Assembly (NCBI GenBank): GCA_963838845.1
Contig: CAWISR010000003.1
Coordinates: 558,001 to 622,000, forward strand
Reading direction: 5' to 3'
Length of the DNA stretch: 64,000 nt
DNA from: CAVRXQ01 sp963838845
GTDB taxonomy: Bacteria > Actinomycetota > Acidimicrobiia > Acidimicrobiales > Bog-793
Shown here piece after piece: positions 17,201-26,614 of this stretch. Under the pieces are notes generated by a model. It was not told where the DNA came from. It saw nothing but the letters and a program-made list of their open reading frames with translations, and made no database searches. The translations under genes were made by a program, and so were the position numbers. Every line of letters starts with the position of its first letter. Positions within the stretch are counted from its first letter, which is position 1.

Positions 17201-18079
17201 TCAGTCCCGCGTCGGCTCTCCATTCGCATGGAATCGGAGCACAACGCGTTCTCCGATCGCGCGAAAGCCGATGGCCTGGTAAATCGCGTTCGAGGTCGGA
17301 TTGGTGAGGTCGGTGAACAGGACGACGCTTCGTGCGCCGCCGTCGATCGCGTCACGCGCGCAGGCGTGCGTAACCGCCGACGCGAAACCACGGCGCCGAC
17401 ATCGCGGGGGCGTGTAGACGGGCCCGATCCTCGCCACGCCTGCCGCGTCGGGTGCCCGGCTTGCCAGGGAGACGACCTCGCCATCGGTCTCCCACAACTG
17501 CACGAGCCCAGCTTCGATCCGTCGGCGCACGAAGTCGCTCTGGTCTCCGGTCACTCCGCCGCCGACCTCGACGCGCATCGCGTCGAACCAGTCGAGACAG
17601 AGAGCGAGATCCGCGCCGACCGCCACCCGGCTGTCGCCAACCGCCGCGATGAGAGGCTCGATCAGCCGTTCGAGCCGGTAGAGGAGCATGCGGGTTTGCA
17701 GATCGGCGCTCGCCGTGGCACCTTCGAGGTAGGTCGAGCAGAACGCGGCGGCGACCCCGCGCTCGGCGTTCACGCCGGGAACCTCGAATCGGGCGCGCCG
17801 AAGCTGTACGCCGAGGGCCGCCGCCTCGCGGGCGGCGGCGGCGATGATCAGGTCAAAGGGTGGCGTGATGAGGAAGGCGCCGTCGATCGACGAAGCGCCG
17901 TGGTGCCAGCCGAAGGTCGGGGGTCCGTCCCGGAAGCGTCCCGCGATCACCGAGTCGAGGACGGTGATCGGTAGCGTGTTGCGCTCGGGTTCCGCCGCCA
18001 AGAAACCGCGGGCGACGGACGCGAACTCGTCCCAGTCCTGTCCGACGTGCCACGCGGCGTGCTCGAATCTCGAACTCAT
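17201..18079 (-). CDS. GNAT family N-acetyltransferase
   Basis: 292 residues. The C-terminal GNAT core contains ARIGPVYTPPRCRRRGFASAVTHACARDAI, where RCRRRGFAS is the acetyl-CoA-binding loop, and the closing FTDLTNPTSNAIYQAIGFRAIGE. The N-terminal half is a degenerate GNAT-like or substrate domain (FLAAEPERNTLPITVLDS). The acceptor is unknown. It is convergent with the glycosyltransferase and 25 bases downstream of the nitrilase-family gene on the same strand. Confidence 0.82.
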   Translation of the reverse strand: MSSRFEHAAWHVGQDWDEFASVARGFLAAEPERNTLPITVLDSVIAGRFRDGPPTFGWHHGASSIDGAFLITPPFDLIIAAAAREAAALGVQLRRARFEVPGVNAERGVAAAFCSTYLEGATASADLQTRMLLYRLERLIEPLIAAVGDSRVAVGADLALCLDWFDAMRVEVGGGVTGDQSDFVRRRIEAGLVQLWETDGEVVSLASRAPDAAGVARIGPVYTPPRCRRRGFASAVTHACARDAIDGGARSVVLFTDLTNPTSNAIYQAIGFRAIGERVVLRFHANGEPTRD

Positions 18080-18104
18080 GAAGGGTGACTCCGGCGCAGC
18101 GCGC

Positions 18105-18860
18105 TCAGCGATCGGCGATGAATGGGTACCGCTGACGGATCTCCTTCACGTGCACGGGATCGATCTCGGCGGAAAGGGTGGCCTCTTCGGATCCCGCCTG
18201 CGCGACGGTCTCTCCGAACGGGCCGTAGACGACGCTGCCGCCGATGTAGTCAAGACCGTCGCCCTTGCCGACGCGATTCACCCCGATCACGTACGCCTGG
18301 TTCTCGATCGCTCGTGCCCGCAACAACTCGTCCCAGTGGGACTGGCGCGGGCTCGGCCAGTTCGCGACGACTGTGTAGCAGTCAGTCGATTCGGCGACGT
18401 TCCAGAACAAGTCGGAAAAGCGCAGGTCGTAACAGACGAACGGCGTGATGCGGACCCCCTCGATCTCACAAGAGACGACGCGATTCCCCGCTGCATAGTG
18501 CTCGGTCTCGCCGCCGTAGGAAAAAGGGTGGATCTTGTCGTAGATCACCTCTTCGCCTTCTGGGCCGGCGATCAAGAAACGATTCGTCGGTTTCGGAACA
18601 CCGGGTACACGGCAGGCAAAGGAACCACCGACGAAACAGCCGGTCGCCCTCGCCACGTCATGCAGGAATTCGGCACTTTGCCCATCGGGATCCTCGGCTA
18701 TCTCGTCGGTATGCATCGAGAACCCGCTCGGGAACATCTCGGGGAGCAGGATGAGCCGGGCGGCACCGAGCGCCGCCTCCTCGATCAAGGGTCGGAGGCG
18801 TTTGAGGTTCGTTTCCCGGTTCTCCCAAACAAGATCGCACTGGATCCCGGCGACCTTCAT
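18105..18860 (-). CDS. Carbon-nitrogen hydrolase (nitrilase superfamily, omega-amidase-like)
   Basis: 251 residues from ATG 18860, set by a GAGGAG site 9 bases upstream (a GTG six bases earlier is too close). The catalytic triad is visible: Glu in LILLPEMFPSGFSM, Lys in YDKIHPFSYGGE, Cys in FVCYDLRFSDLFW. The order and spacing fit the nitrilase branch containing omega-amidases that hydrolyse alpha-ketoglutaramate and similar amides. The exact substrate is inferred. It is divergent from the S4-domain gene. Confidence 0.88.
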   Translation of the reverse strand: MKVAGIQCDLVWENRETNLKRLRPLIEEAALGAARLILLPEMFPSGFSMHTDEIAEDPDGQSAEFLHDVARATGCFVGGSFACRVPGVPKPTNRFLIAGPEGEEVIYDKIHPFSYGGETEHYAAGNRVVSCEIEGVRITPFVCYDLRFSDLFWNVAESTDCYTVVANWPSPRQSHWDELLRARAIENQAYVIGVNRVGKGDGLDYIGGSVVYGPFGETVAQAGSEEATLSAEIDPVHVKEIRQRYPFIADR

Positions 18861-18960
18861 CGGCACGCGCTCCTCGTTTCGTCTCGTGCAAGCGTAGGGA
18901 AGACGCCGTCATCAGCAAGTGCGGCCGACCCGTCCCTCGCGTCCGTGCGACGATGGGTCG

Positions 18961-19323
18961 ATGGACGCGGTGCGCGTCGACCGGTACCTGTGGGCGATTC
19001 GGCTCTTTTCGTCGAGGACTGAATCGACCGTGACCTGCCGCTCGGGGCACGTGCGGGTGAACGACGCTCGCGCGAAGCCAGCAACCGAAGTGCGACCGGG
19101 CGACCGGATCGATGTGCGCTCTCACGAGAGATCGCGCATCGTCGAGGTCGTCGACCCGATCTCACAACGGGTGTCGGCGAGCCTCGCGGTGCTCGCCTAC
19201 CGGGATCTCACGCCTCCGCCCCCTCCAAGCCGTGACGAGCTGCCCCAAGCGATCCGGGAGCGATCGACCGGGAGACCGACGAAACGCGATCGACGACTCC
19301 TCGACCGCGCCCGTGGGCGTTGA
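18961..19323 (+). CDS. S4-domain RNA-binding protein (Hsp15-like)
   Basis: 120 residues from ATG 18961. The S4 domain fills the N-terminus: VRVDRYLWAIRLFSSRTESTVTCRSGHVRVNDARAKPATEVRPGDRIDV. It is followed by a short strand region and a basic tail (TGRPTKRDRRLLDRARGR). In E. coli the homologous Hsp15 binds stalled 50S subunits carrying nascent chains; that role is by family only. The start at 18961 begins directly before the S4 domain. Confidence 0.85.
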   Translation: MDAVRVDRYLWAIRLFSSRTESTVTCRSGHVRVNDARAKPATEVRPGDRIDVRSHERSRIVEVVDPISQRVSASLAVLAYRDLTPPPPPSRDELPQAIRERSTGRPTKRDRRLLDRARGR

Positions 19324-19389
19324 CGCACGCTGGAAGGCGCCGTGCATGACTCTCCGCCGAGGCGTTGTATCGAAAGAGAGCGTTGACAG

Positions 19390-19869
19390 ATGGCGTACCG
19401 AACCGACGATGAAAACACAGCCGTCGACGAACTGATCGTGCAGATGCGCCGTCACGTCGCATCAGAAAAGGCGATCCTCGAGCGTTACCGGAATCTCGCC
19501 CGAACGACGACTCGCGACGACATCCGATACCTGTTGACGATGATCGCCGAAGAGGAGGAGCGTCACCACGCGCGCATGGCGGAGATCACGAACGCGATTC
19601 GACGCAACTTTCACCACGAGATCTTCGAACCCGCCGTGCCAGATTTCAGTGCCCTTCCGCTACCTTTCGACCTCTCAGAGGAGACGCGCGCGATGCTCGA
19701 AATCGAGCAGCGAGATGAAGAGGAGATGGGGGTGCTCGCGGGTGCTTTGTCCGGGATCGACGGCAGTGAGATTTGGGTGATGCTCGTCGGGACCCTGATC
19801 GCCGACACCCAGAAGCACAAGGCGATCCTCGAGTTCATTCTTCATCACGCCGAGGGCGCGGTCCCTTAG
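19390..19869 (+). CDS. Ferritin-like/rubrerythrin-fold protein
   Basis: 159 residues. Four-helix-bundle pattern with carboxylate and His ligands: VASEKAILERYRNLA, MIAEEEERHHARMAEI (ExxxxH type), MLEIEQRDEEEMGVLAG, and TLIADTQKHKAILEFILHH. These fit a di-iron ferritin-like domain without the C-terminal rubredoxin knuckle. It may act in iron or peroxide handling. No iron-box or Fur site was seen. It lies 66 bases after the S4 gene on the same strand. Confidence 0.75.
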   Translation: MAYRTDDENTAVDELIVQMRRHVASEKAILERYRNLARTTTRDDIRYLLTMIAEEEERHHARMAEITNAIRRNFHHEIFEPAVPDFSALPLPFDLSEETRAMLEIEQRDEEEMGVLAGALSGIDGSEIWVMLVGTLIADTQKHKAILEFILHHAEGAVP

Positions 19870-19934
19870 GAAGCGGAGCCCTGACAGGCTCACCCGATTC
19901 GTCACCGTCGGATCGTCGGGGAACAATCTCATCT

Positions 19935-20867
19935 ATGCCTGAGACTGTTGCCCCCGATGTCTTGGAGATCGACACGCTCCTTGGAGGCTGGAAGCAGACC
20001 ACCGCCGGCTTCTTGCTCTCCGGCCCGAACCCCGTCCTCGTCGAGACCGGCAGCCAGAGCTCGGTGCCGGTGATCCTCGACGCCCTCCGGGGTGTCGGCC
20101 TCGGCCCGAACGACCTGTCCGCGATCCTCGTCACCCACATCCACCTTGACCACGCCGGTGGCGTGGGCGATGTCGCCGGAGCCTTTCCTGCTGCGTTCGT
20201 TTACGTGCACGAACGCGGCGCCCGACACCTGGTCGATCCCTCACGGCTCGTCGCTTCGGCGGGGCAGGTGTACGGCGACTTGCTCGACACCTTGTACGGA
20301 CGCCTCGAGCCGACACCCGAGGACCGCATCCGTGTCCTTTACGACGGCGACACCGTCGATATCGGCAACGGGAGGACGCTGCGCGCGATCGACTCGCCCG
20401 GGCACGCGAAGCACCACCTCGGCTTCGTGGACTCCCAAAGTGGACTCCTGTTCGCCGGCGACGCGGTCGGGGTGAAGCTGCCCGGTGGCGGTGCGCTCCG
20501 ACCGGCGACGCCGCCGCCCGACTTCGACCTCGACCAGGCGCTGAACTCGCTGCGCCGCTTTGCAGCGGCGGCACCCTCGCGCATCGCGCTCGCGCACTAC
20601 GGGATCATTCCCACGGAGCCCGAGGTTCTCCTCGAAGAGGCCGCCGAGACGCTCACGCATTGGGTCGAGGAGGCGGAGCGTGCCTTTGACGCCGGTGAGG
20701 ACATCGCTGACGCGCTCGCGAAACGATTTGCCGAGGACCTTTCTGGTGTCGACCCCGAACAGCGTGAACGGCTTGAGACACTGAACGGCATCCACTCGAA
20801 TGCCGCAGGGCTGCAGCGATGGCTGACCTTGAAGCGGGCGCACGACGCCGACGATCACGCCCACTGA
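19935..20867 (+). CDS. Metallo-beta-lactamase-fold hydrolase
   Basis: 310 residues from ATG 19935. The metal motif THIHLDHAGG (HxHxDH) lies near residue 72, followed by SPGHAKHHLGFVD (third ligand) and LLFAGDAVGVKLPGG (bridging Asp) and a final His in ALAHYGIIPTEPE. This is the core set of MBL-fold hydrolases of the glyoxalase II-like sort. The longer upstream frame overlaps the ferritin-like gene and is not used. Substrate unknown. Confidence 0.88.
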   Translation: MPETVAPDVLEIDTLLGGWKQTTAGFLLSGPNPVLVETGSQSSVPVILDALRGVGLGPNDLSAILVTHIHLDHAGGVGDVAGAFPAAFVYVHERGARHLVDPSRLVASAGQVYGDLLDTLYGRLEPTPEDRIRVLYDGDTVDIGNGRTLRAIDSPGHAKHHLGFVDSQSGLLFAGDAVGVKLPGGGALRPATPPPDFDLDQALNSLRRFAAAAPSRIALAHYGIIPTEPEVLLEEAAETLTHWVEEAERAFDAGEDIADALAKRFAEDLSGVDPEQRERLETLNGIHSNAAGLQRWLTLKRAHDADDHAH

Positions 20868-20957
20868 GGTCGGCTCGTAACTGGCCGGGAGCCCGTCCGA
20901 GAGGGGCCAATCGTTGCCGTGGTATGAATATCCGGTTTCAACTTCATGGAGGCACAC

Positions 20958-21824
20958 GTGCGATTCTCTGCTCGCCGTCCACTCCTCGCACTCGGTACGG
21001 CGCTCGCCGCCGCGTGCGCCGGTGCGCTGATCGTCGCGCCGGCGGGTGCGAGCCAGATCCCGGTCGCGCCGAAGAGCGCGAAGCTCGCCGCTGAAGTTCC
21101 GGCGTCGCTGCGCTCGAAGAGGCTCGTCGTCGCCGCGGACGCGACCTACGCCCCTGACGAGTTCGTTCAGAACGGGAAGATTGTCGGCATGGACGTCGAT
21201 CTCGGGAACGCGATCGCGCAGGTGCTTGGCTTGAAGATCGACATCGTCAATGCGACCTTCGACACGATCATCCCGGGGATCCTGTCGGGCAAATTCGACA
21301 TCGGCTTGTCATCGTTCACCGACACGAAGGCACGCGAAAAGCAAGTGACCTTCGTCGACTATTTCTCGGCCGGCGAGGCCTTCTACGTCCTGCACAACAG
21401 CAAGATCGTCGTGAACGGCCTGAAGGGGCTCTGCGGTCACACGGTCGCTGTCGAGAGTGGCACGACCGAGCAATCGGACGCCCAGAGTACGGCGAAGACC
21501 TGCAAGGTGACGGTCGATACCTTCAGCACCCAGAGCGAGGCGAACGTCGCGGTGTCGAGCGGTCGCGCCCAGATCGGCTTCGCCGACTCACAGGTCTCCG
21601 CGTACATCGTCGCCCAGTCGAAGGGCGTCTTCAAACTCTCCGGCAAGGCGATCGAGGTCGCTCCGTACGGGATCGCGCTTCCGAAGAACCTCGGACTCGT
21701 CCAGCCCGTCCTCGGTGCGGTGAACGCGCTGATCAAAGACGGCATCTACCTGAAGATCCTCGATAAATGGGGGATCGCGCCGGGAGCGATCACGAAGGCG
21801 GTCGTGAACGGCGCGACGAGTTAG
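20958..21824 (+). CDS. Polar amino-acid ABC transporter, substrate-binding protein
   Basis: About 288 residues from GTG 20958; TGGAGG at 20947-20952 is the ribosome site and makes the ATG at 20946 an unlikely start. Signal peptide RFSARRPLLALGTALAAACAGALIVAPAGA, then a family-3 solute-binding domain: LVVAADATYAPDEFVQNGKIVGMDVDLGNAIAQVLG, DTIIPGILSGKFDIGLSSFTDTKAREKQVTFVDYF. It captures polar amino acids outside the membrane and feeds the permease and ATPase encoded next. The exact ligand is not readable. Confidence 0.9.
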   Translation: MRFSARRPLLALGTALAAACAGALIVAPAGASQIPVAPKSAKLAAEVPASLRSKRLVVAADATYAPDEFVQNGKIVGMDVDLGNAIAQVLGLKIDIVNATFDTIIPGILSGKFDIGLSSFTDTKAREKQVTFVDYFSAGEAFYVLHNSKIVVNGLKGLCGHTVAVESGTTEQSDAQSTAKTCKVTVDTFSTQSEANVAVSSGRAQIGFADSQVSAYIVAQSKGVFKLSGKAIEVAPYGIALPKNLGLVQPVLGAVNALIKDGIYLKILDKWGIAPGAITKAVVNGATS

Positions 21825-21879
21825 CGGCAACGGTTTCGCGCGAGCCTGAATCGGCGGGCGCTGGAAACAGGGCGCGCGA

Positions 21880-22902
21880 ATGATGGGGGAAGCACCGGCG
21901 GGTGTCGATGATCGGCGCCCGACCGGTGGCGCGATCACTGCGGTCCCCGTCCGCCATCCAGGGCGCTGGGTGGCGTCCGTCGTCGTCGCGGTCCTCGCCG
22001 CGATGCTCATCCACTCGCTCGTGCTCTCGGACACGTACCGGGGAGGCATCCACGAGCAGCGCTTCCGCTGGTCGATCGTCGGGCACTACTTCGGCTCGAG
22101 CGAGATCCTCAAAGGCCTCGTCGTCACGCTGGAACTAACCGCGCTCGCGATGGCGATCGGTATCGCGCTCGGGATCGTCGGCGCGACGATGCGGCTCTCG
22201 CCAAATCCGATCGTTTCGGGGTCGAGCTGGATCTACGTGTGGTTCTTCCGGGGCACACCCGTGCTCGTGCAGCTGCTGTTCTGGTACAACCTCGCCTACC
22301 TCTTCCCGAAGCTCACGCTCGGGATTCCATTCGGCCCGGCATTCGTCCACTTCAGTGCGAACTCGATCAGCCCGTTCATCGCGGCGGTGGTCGGACTCGG
22401 GTTGAACGAAGGTGCGTACATGTCAGAGATCGTGCGCGCCGGGATCATCTCGGTCGACGAGGGCCAAACCGAAGCCGCACAGGCACTCGGGATGACCCGA
22501 CTTCAGGTTCTCCGCAAGATCGTCCTTCCCCAGGCGATGCGGGTCATTGTGCCCGTGACGGGGAACGAGACGATCTCGATGCTGAAGACGTCGTCGCTCG
22601 CCAGCGTGATCACCGTCTTCGAACTCCTGGGGACCGCCGAACTCATTTATTCGAGCAACTACGAGGTCATGGAACTGCTGATCGTTGCAAGTCTGTGGTA
22701 CTTGATCGTGACGACTGTGCTCACGATCGGCCAGTACTACGTCGAGCGGCATTTCGCGAAGGGCGCCCTCCGCGAGCTTCCGCCGACGCCGTTCCAAAAG
22801 CTCCGGCGTTTGGCTGTTGGCTACACCATCCGACAGGAAGCGCAGCTTTTGACCGTCGACGTTCTCGCAGGCGAGCGAACGCACGGCGCGGGACCAGGAT
22901 GA
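21880..22902 (+). CDS. Polar amino-acid ABC transporter, permease
   Basis: 340 residues with about five membrane helices after a 40-residue polar N-terminus. The His/Glu/Gln/Arg permease signature is visible: LVVTLELTALAMAIGIALG, YVWFFRGTPVLVQLLFWYN, and the EAA loop EAAQALGMTRLQVLRKIVLPQAMRVIVP, which contacts the ATPase. It likely works as a homodimer because only one permease gene is present. Its stop overlaps the start of the ATPase gene (ATGA at 22899-22902). Confidence 0.9.
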   Translation: MMGEAPAGVDDRRPTGGAITAVPVRHPGRWVASVVVAVLAAMLIHSLVLSDTYRGGIHEQRFRWSIVGHYFGSSEILKGLVVTLELTALAMAIGIALGIVGATMRLSPNPIVSGSSWIYVWFFRGTPVLVQLLFWYNLAYLFPKLTLGIPFGPAFVHFSANSISPFIAAVVGLGLNEGAYMSEIVRAGIISVDEGQTEAAQALGMTRLQVLRKIVLPQAMRVIVPVTGNETISMLKTSSLASVITVFELLGTAELIYSSNYEVMELLIVASLWYLIVTTVLTIGQYYVERHFAKGALRELPPTPFQKLRRLAVGYTIRQEAQLLTVDVLAGERTHGAGPG

Positions 22903-23669
22903 CCGATAAGCGCGTGGTCGTGAAGGCCGAGGGAGTCCGGAAGCACTTCGGGCGCATCGAGGCCTTGCGTGGCATCGATCTCGAGGTCGACGAAGGCGAG
23001 GTGATGTGCGTGATCGGGCCGTCAGGTTCCGGTAAGAGCACATTCCTCCGCTGCATCAACCACTTAGAAAAAATTGACGGGGGGAGGCTTTCTGTCGACG
23101 GCGAGCTCGTCGGCTACCGCCAGCACGGGGGCAAGCTTTACGAGCTGCGCGAAAAAGAGGTAAGCGCGAAGCGGGCCAAGATCGGCATGGTCTTCCAACG
23201 ATTCAACCTGTTTCCCCACATGACCGCTCTCGAGAACGTGGCGCTCTCGCCCGTCCTCGTGAAGCACGAGCCGAAGGCAGTCGTCGACGAACAGGCGCGG
23301 AAGCTGCTCGATCGGGTGGGTCTCGGAGACAAGGTGTCTGCCTATCCGAACCAGCTCTCCGGCGGTCAGCAGCAACGAGTGGCGATCGCCCGTGCGCTGT
23401 GCATGCAGCCACGCCTGATGCTTTTCGATGAACCGACCTCCGCTCTCGACCCCGAACTCGTTGGCGACGTGCTCGATGTGATGCGCGGACTCGCCGAGGA
23501 GGGAATGACGATGGTTGTTGTCACCCACGAGATGGGCTTCGCGCGTGAGGTGGGCGACGCGCTCGTGTTCATGGACTCCGGTGTCGTCGTCGAATCCGGC
23601 GCGCCGCGCGACGTGTTGTCGAACCCGCAGCACGAGCGCACCCGCGCCTTCCTCGCCAAAGTGCTCTAA
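22899..23669 (+). CDS. Polar amino-acid ABC transporter, ATPase
   Basis: 256 residues. Walker A GPSGSGKSTFLRC, Q-loop VFQRFNLFPHMTALENV, signature LSGGQQQRVAIARAL, Walker B LMLFDEPTSALDPE, H-loop VVVTHEMGFAREV. The GlnQ/HisP-type length and the MTALENV segment fit polar amino-acid importers. It has an insertion (GYRQHGGKLYELREKEVSAKRA) between Walker A and the Q-loop, seen in a subset of this family. Last gene of the three-gene transporter operon. Confidence 0.93.
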   Translation: MTDKRVVVKAEGVRKHFGRIEALRGIDLEVDEGEVMCVIGPSGSGKSTFLRCINHLEKIDGGRLSVDGELVGYRQHGGKLYELREKEVSAKRAKIGMVFQRFNLFPHMTALENVALSPVLVKHEPKAVVDEQARKLLDRVGLGDKVSAYPNQLSGGQQQRVAIARALCMQPRLMLFDEPTSALDPELVGDVLDVMRGLAEEGMTMVVVTHEMGFAREVGDALVFMDSGVVVESGAPRDVLSNPQHERTRAFLAKVL

Positions 23670-23676
23670 GGGCGCA

Positions 23677-24693
23677 TCACCGCGGTCGGCAGTTCGGAGC
23701 CTCCTCGCAAATCGGCTGATGCGGTAACGCGCGCTTTCTTGTCGCCCCCGAAAGAGCTTGCTGCCACCGCCGCGGCCGGATCCGCACCCCCTGAACGAGG
23801 GCCACACCGGCCAGCACGACGACCGCACCGGCGGGTTCGTACCACGTGAGCGGTTCGGACAACAGCGCGGCGCCGAAGATGGTCGAAAAGATGGGGATGA
23901 GGAACGTGACGAGCGACGTGCTCGTCGCGCCCGCGGCGCGGACGATCGAGTAGCTGAGCAGGTAGGCGACCCCCGTGCACAGGACGCCGAGCGCCAAAAC
24001 GCTCGCCAGGCTTTCCCCGCTGACGTGATGCGGCACGCGCAGGAAGGCCGGCGAGATCACCGCCATCTCGGCTGTCGCGCAGATCAGCTGTCCCGCGGCG
24101 AGAGAGGTGACGCTTTCCTCGTCGGTCGTGACGAAGCGGCGCGTGTAGGGGAGCCCAATCCCGTAACAGAGCGCCGCGGCGAGGCTGGCGAGGTAGCCGA
24201 GGATCTTGCCGCTCGGCAGGCCGCGCCAGGCACCGAGGACGACGAGCACCCCCAGGAACCCGACGAGGAGTCCGATGATCCGGGGCTTCGTCAGCCGCTC
24301 TGAGGGAACGAGCAGGAACGCGATCGGCAGGGTGAAAAGCGGCGTCGTCGCGTTCAGGATTCCCGCCGCGATCGACGAGATCCGCACCTCGGCCCAGGCG
24401 ATCAAGGTGAACGGCAGCGCGTTCATGAACAGCCCGGCCACGGCGAGATGCGCCCAGCGGGCGCGACCGCGGGGCAGGTGACCCCCCGTCGCGGCGAGCA
24501 CCAACGTCAAGGTGACGGCGGCGAGTGCGATGCGGCCGCCGGCGATGTCAAACGGGGCGAAGGAACGGTCGCCGACCTTGATGAAGAGAAAACTGCTGCC
24601 CCAGATCGCGCCGAGGAGGAGGATCTTCGCCTGCCACGGCCAGCTCGTCGGCGAGATCCGCGAGCGTGCGCCGGTGGTTGTCGATGGTTTCAT
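23677..24693 (-). CDS. EamA/DMT family transporter
   Basis: 338 residues from ATG 24693; an open frame continues upstream to 24939 but lacks family sequence. Ten membrane helices in two EamA repeats: ILLLGAIWGSSFLFIKVG at the start of the first, and ILGYLASLAAALCYGIGLPYTRR at the start of the second, ending with VVVLAGVALVQGVRI. These proteins export metabolites or amino acids; substrate unknown. It converges on the ABC operon with 7 bases between stops. Confidence 0.85.
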   Translation of the reverse strand: MKPSTTTGARSRISPTSWPWQAKILLLGAIWGSSFLFIKVGDRSFAPFDIAGGRIALAAVTLTLVLAATGGHLPRGRARWAHLAVAGLFMNALPFTLIAWAEVRISSIAAGILNATTPLFTLPIAFLLVPSERLTKPRIIGLLVGFLGVLVVLGAWRGLPSGKILGYLASLAAALCYGIGLPYTRRFVTTDEESVTSLAAGQLICATAEMAVISPAFLRVPHHVSGESLASVLALGVLCTGVAYLLSYSIVRAAGATSTSLVTFLIPIFSTIFGAALLSEPLTWYEPAGAVVVLAGVALVQGVRIRPRRWQQALSGATRKRALPHQPICEEAPNCRPR

Positions 24694-24887
24694 GAGGCCG
24701 ACGGCCAGCGGGGCACCTCCCATCGTCGCGTACCGAAGGAGAACACCGACGACGATCCGGCGTTGCTCCGGTTCCCGCGGAAGGTCTCGGCCCTGAATTT
24801 CGTTACAAATAAAGGCAAGCGTGGACCGCGGCGCGTTGTGCCTCGTGGGGTTGCTTTCGCGGAACAGACGAGACGAGGAGGTGCTGG

Positions 24888-25271
24888 TTGCTCGAGGATG
24901 AGGTCGTGAGGCTCGCGCAAGGGAAGAACTTCGCCGCATTCACAACGATGCTTCCAAGTGGCATGCCGATGACCCACGTGATGTGGGTCGACGCTTCGAA
25001 GGACTACGTCCTTTTGAATACCGAGGTGCATCGGCGCAAGTACAGAAACGTCGTCGCCAACCCGCTTGTCACCGTCACGGTGATGGACGGGGCGAACCCG
25101 TACCACTATGTCGAGGTGCGGGGTCGGGTCGTCGAGGAAGTCCGCGGGCCCGAGGCGAGGTCGCACATCGACGAACTCTCCGAGAAGTACACGGGTGAGC
25201 CCTACGGACCCGAGATCCAAAGTGAACGCGTCATATTGAAAATCGGGCCGGAGCGGCAACTCATCCACTGA
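24888..25271 (+). CDS. PPOX-class FMN/F420-dependent oxidoreductase-like protein
   Basis: 127 residues from TTG 24888, set by a GAGGAGG site at 24875-24881. A split-barrel fold: VVRLAQGKNFAAFTTMLPSGMPMTHVMWVD, then YVLLNTEVHRRKYRNVVANPLVTVTVMD and YVEVRGRVVEEV. This layout is that of small pyridoxamine-5'-phosphate-oxidase-like flavin or F420 binders in actinobacteria. Cofactor and substrate are inferred. A second member follows at 25349. Confidence 0.8.
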   Translation: MLEDEVVRLAQGKNFAAFTTMLPSGMPMTHVMWVDASKDYVLLNTEVHRRKYRNVVANPLVTVTVMDGANPYHYVEVRGRVVEEVRGPEARSHIDELSEKYTGEPYGPEIQSERVILKIGPERQLIH

Positions 25272-25348
25272 GGATTCGAGACGGACGCCGCGCGCCGGTT
25301 TGGCCCGGCAGTTTTCAGGCGATGACACCGCTCGTTACGCTGCCGGGA

Positions 25349-25759
25349 ATGGATATCAGCGAAGCGACGCAATTCATCGCCGCGAATCACCGCGCGGTAC
25401 TCGCCACGATGCGCGGCGATGGCAAGCCACAGCTCTCCCCGGTTTCGGTGGGTGTCGACGGCGCAGGGCGCGTTGTCGTCAGTTCACGCGAGACAGCGAT
25501 GAAGACGCGCAACCTGCGGCGCCGTCCATTCGCTTCGCTGTGCGTGTTCAGCGAGCGCTTCTTCGGTGAGTGGGTGCAGGTCGAGGGCCCCGTCCAAATC
25601 GTCTCGTTGCCCGAAGCGATGGATGGACTCGTCGACTACTACCGCCGGATCTCCGGCGAGCACCCCGACTGGGACGATTACCGTGCCGCGATGGTGCGCG
25701 ACAAACGCGTTCTGATCGTCGTCACCGTCGAGCGCGCCGGTCCCGACCGGTCGGGATAG
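25349..25759 (+). CDS. PPOX-class oxidoreductase-like protein (second copy)
   Basis: 136 residues from ATG 25349. Split-barrel pattern: ATQFIAANHRAVLATMRGDGKPQLSPVSVGVDGAGRVVVSS, then TAMKTRNLRRRPFASLCVFSERFFGEWVQVEGPVQIV. The TRNLRRRP segment suits phosphate contact with FMN or F420. It is divergent in sequence from the copy at 24888, so it is not a recent duplication. Family assignment is firm, role is not. Confidence 0.8.
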   Translation: MDISEATQFIAANHRAVLATMRGDGKPQLSPVSVGVDGAGRVVVSSRETAMKTRNLRRRPFASLCVFSERFFGEWVQVEGPVQIVSLPEAMDGLVDYYRRISGEHPDWDDYRAAMVRDKRVLIVVTVERAGPDRSG

Positions 25760-25772
25760 CGGCGACGTTCGC

Positions 25773-26534
25773 ATGAGCCTCGGGGATGCGACCGGCACGA
25801 CCCCGGACTCTTCGCGTCGACAGCTCGAACGCCCCGATCCCGATCTCGCCCGCCGACTGGGAGCGTTCCTTGCCGGTTGGCTCGGAACCTGGCCGCCCAC
25901 GACGCGCCTCGACGTCGCCTCGTCCCCCGCCCGATCAGAGCCGGGATGGGACGGCGTCATCCGACCGGTGATCGGCGTTGCGACGCCTTCCGGCGCGGTC
26001 GTCTCGGTTCCCGCGTCTCTCCTCGAAGAGGCGCGACAACTTGCCGCGTTGGGGGAACAGGCCTTCGCCTTCCGGATTGGGGCGCTCGTCGGCCTCGAAA
26101 GCGCCCAGCTCGTTCGCGCCGTGTTCCGCTACTCCGAGCACCGCAGCGATCTTCCTGACGCGGGGATGTGGACGCCGCGCGACGATCCCCGGGTTCCCGA
26201 GTGGTTGAAACCGTTCAATGATGAGGTCCTCGTCGCGTTCGCCGACGATGGGTCGTACGCCGCGGGCGTCGGATTGAAGAAGCACAACGCGCTCGGTGTC
26301 GAGCTCGCCGTCGGGACCGAACCACGGCAGCGCAACAAGGGGCTCGCAAAGCGCCTCGTCGCTCAGGCGGCGCGCGCCGTCATCGACGGCGGCGCGGTGG
26401 CGATTTACCTCCACGCCCCGTCGAATCTTCCGTCCGCAGCGGTGGCGGAGGCGGCCGGCTTTCCGGACCGCGGGTGGGAGGTCCTCGGGCTCTTCCCGGC
26501 CGAACACCTCACAGAAGTCCGGGGGCATTCGTAG
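25773..26534 (+). CDS. GNAT family N-acetyltransferase
   Basis: 253 residues. The C-terminal GNAT core shows VGLKKHNALGVELAVGTEPRQRNKGLAKRLVAQAARAVIDGG with the acetyl-CoA loop RQRNKGLA, then AIYLHAPSNLPSAAVAEAAGF. The N-terminal part (about 1-140) has no motif I know. It lies 13 bases after the PPOX gene and may be co-transcribed. The acceptor is unknown. Confidence 0.78.
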   Translation: MSLGDATGTTPDSSRRQLERPDPDLARRLGAFLAGWLGTWPPTTRLDVASSPARSEPGWDGVIRPVIGVATPSGAVVSVPASLLEEARQLAALGEQAFAFRIGALVGLESAQLVRAVFRYSEHRSDLPDAGMWTPRDDPRVPEWLKPFNDEVLVAFADDGSYAAGVGLKKHNALGVELAVGTEPRQRNKGLAKRLVAQAARAVIDGGAVAIYLHAPSNLPSAAVAEAAGFPDRGWEVLGLFPAEHLTEVRGHS

Positions 26535-26614
26535 CGCGCGCACCGATTACCTCGTGGTGAACACTTGAGCGACGGCGCGCTGAAGCGCACCGCCTCAGCG
26601 TTCGATCAGTGACG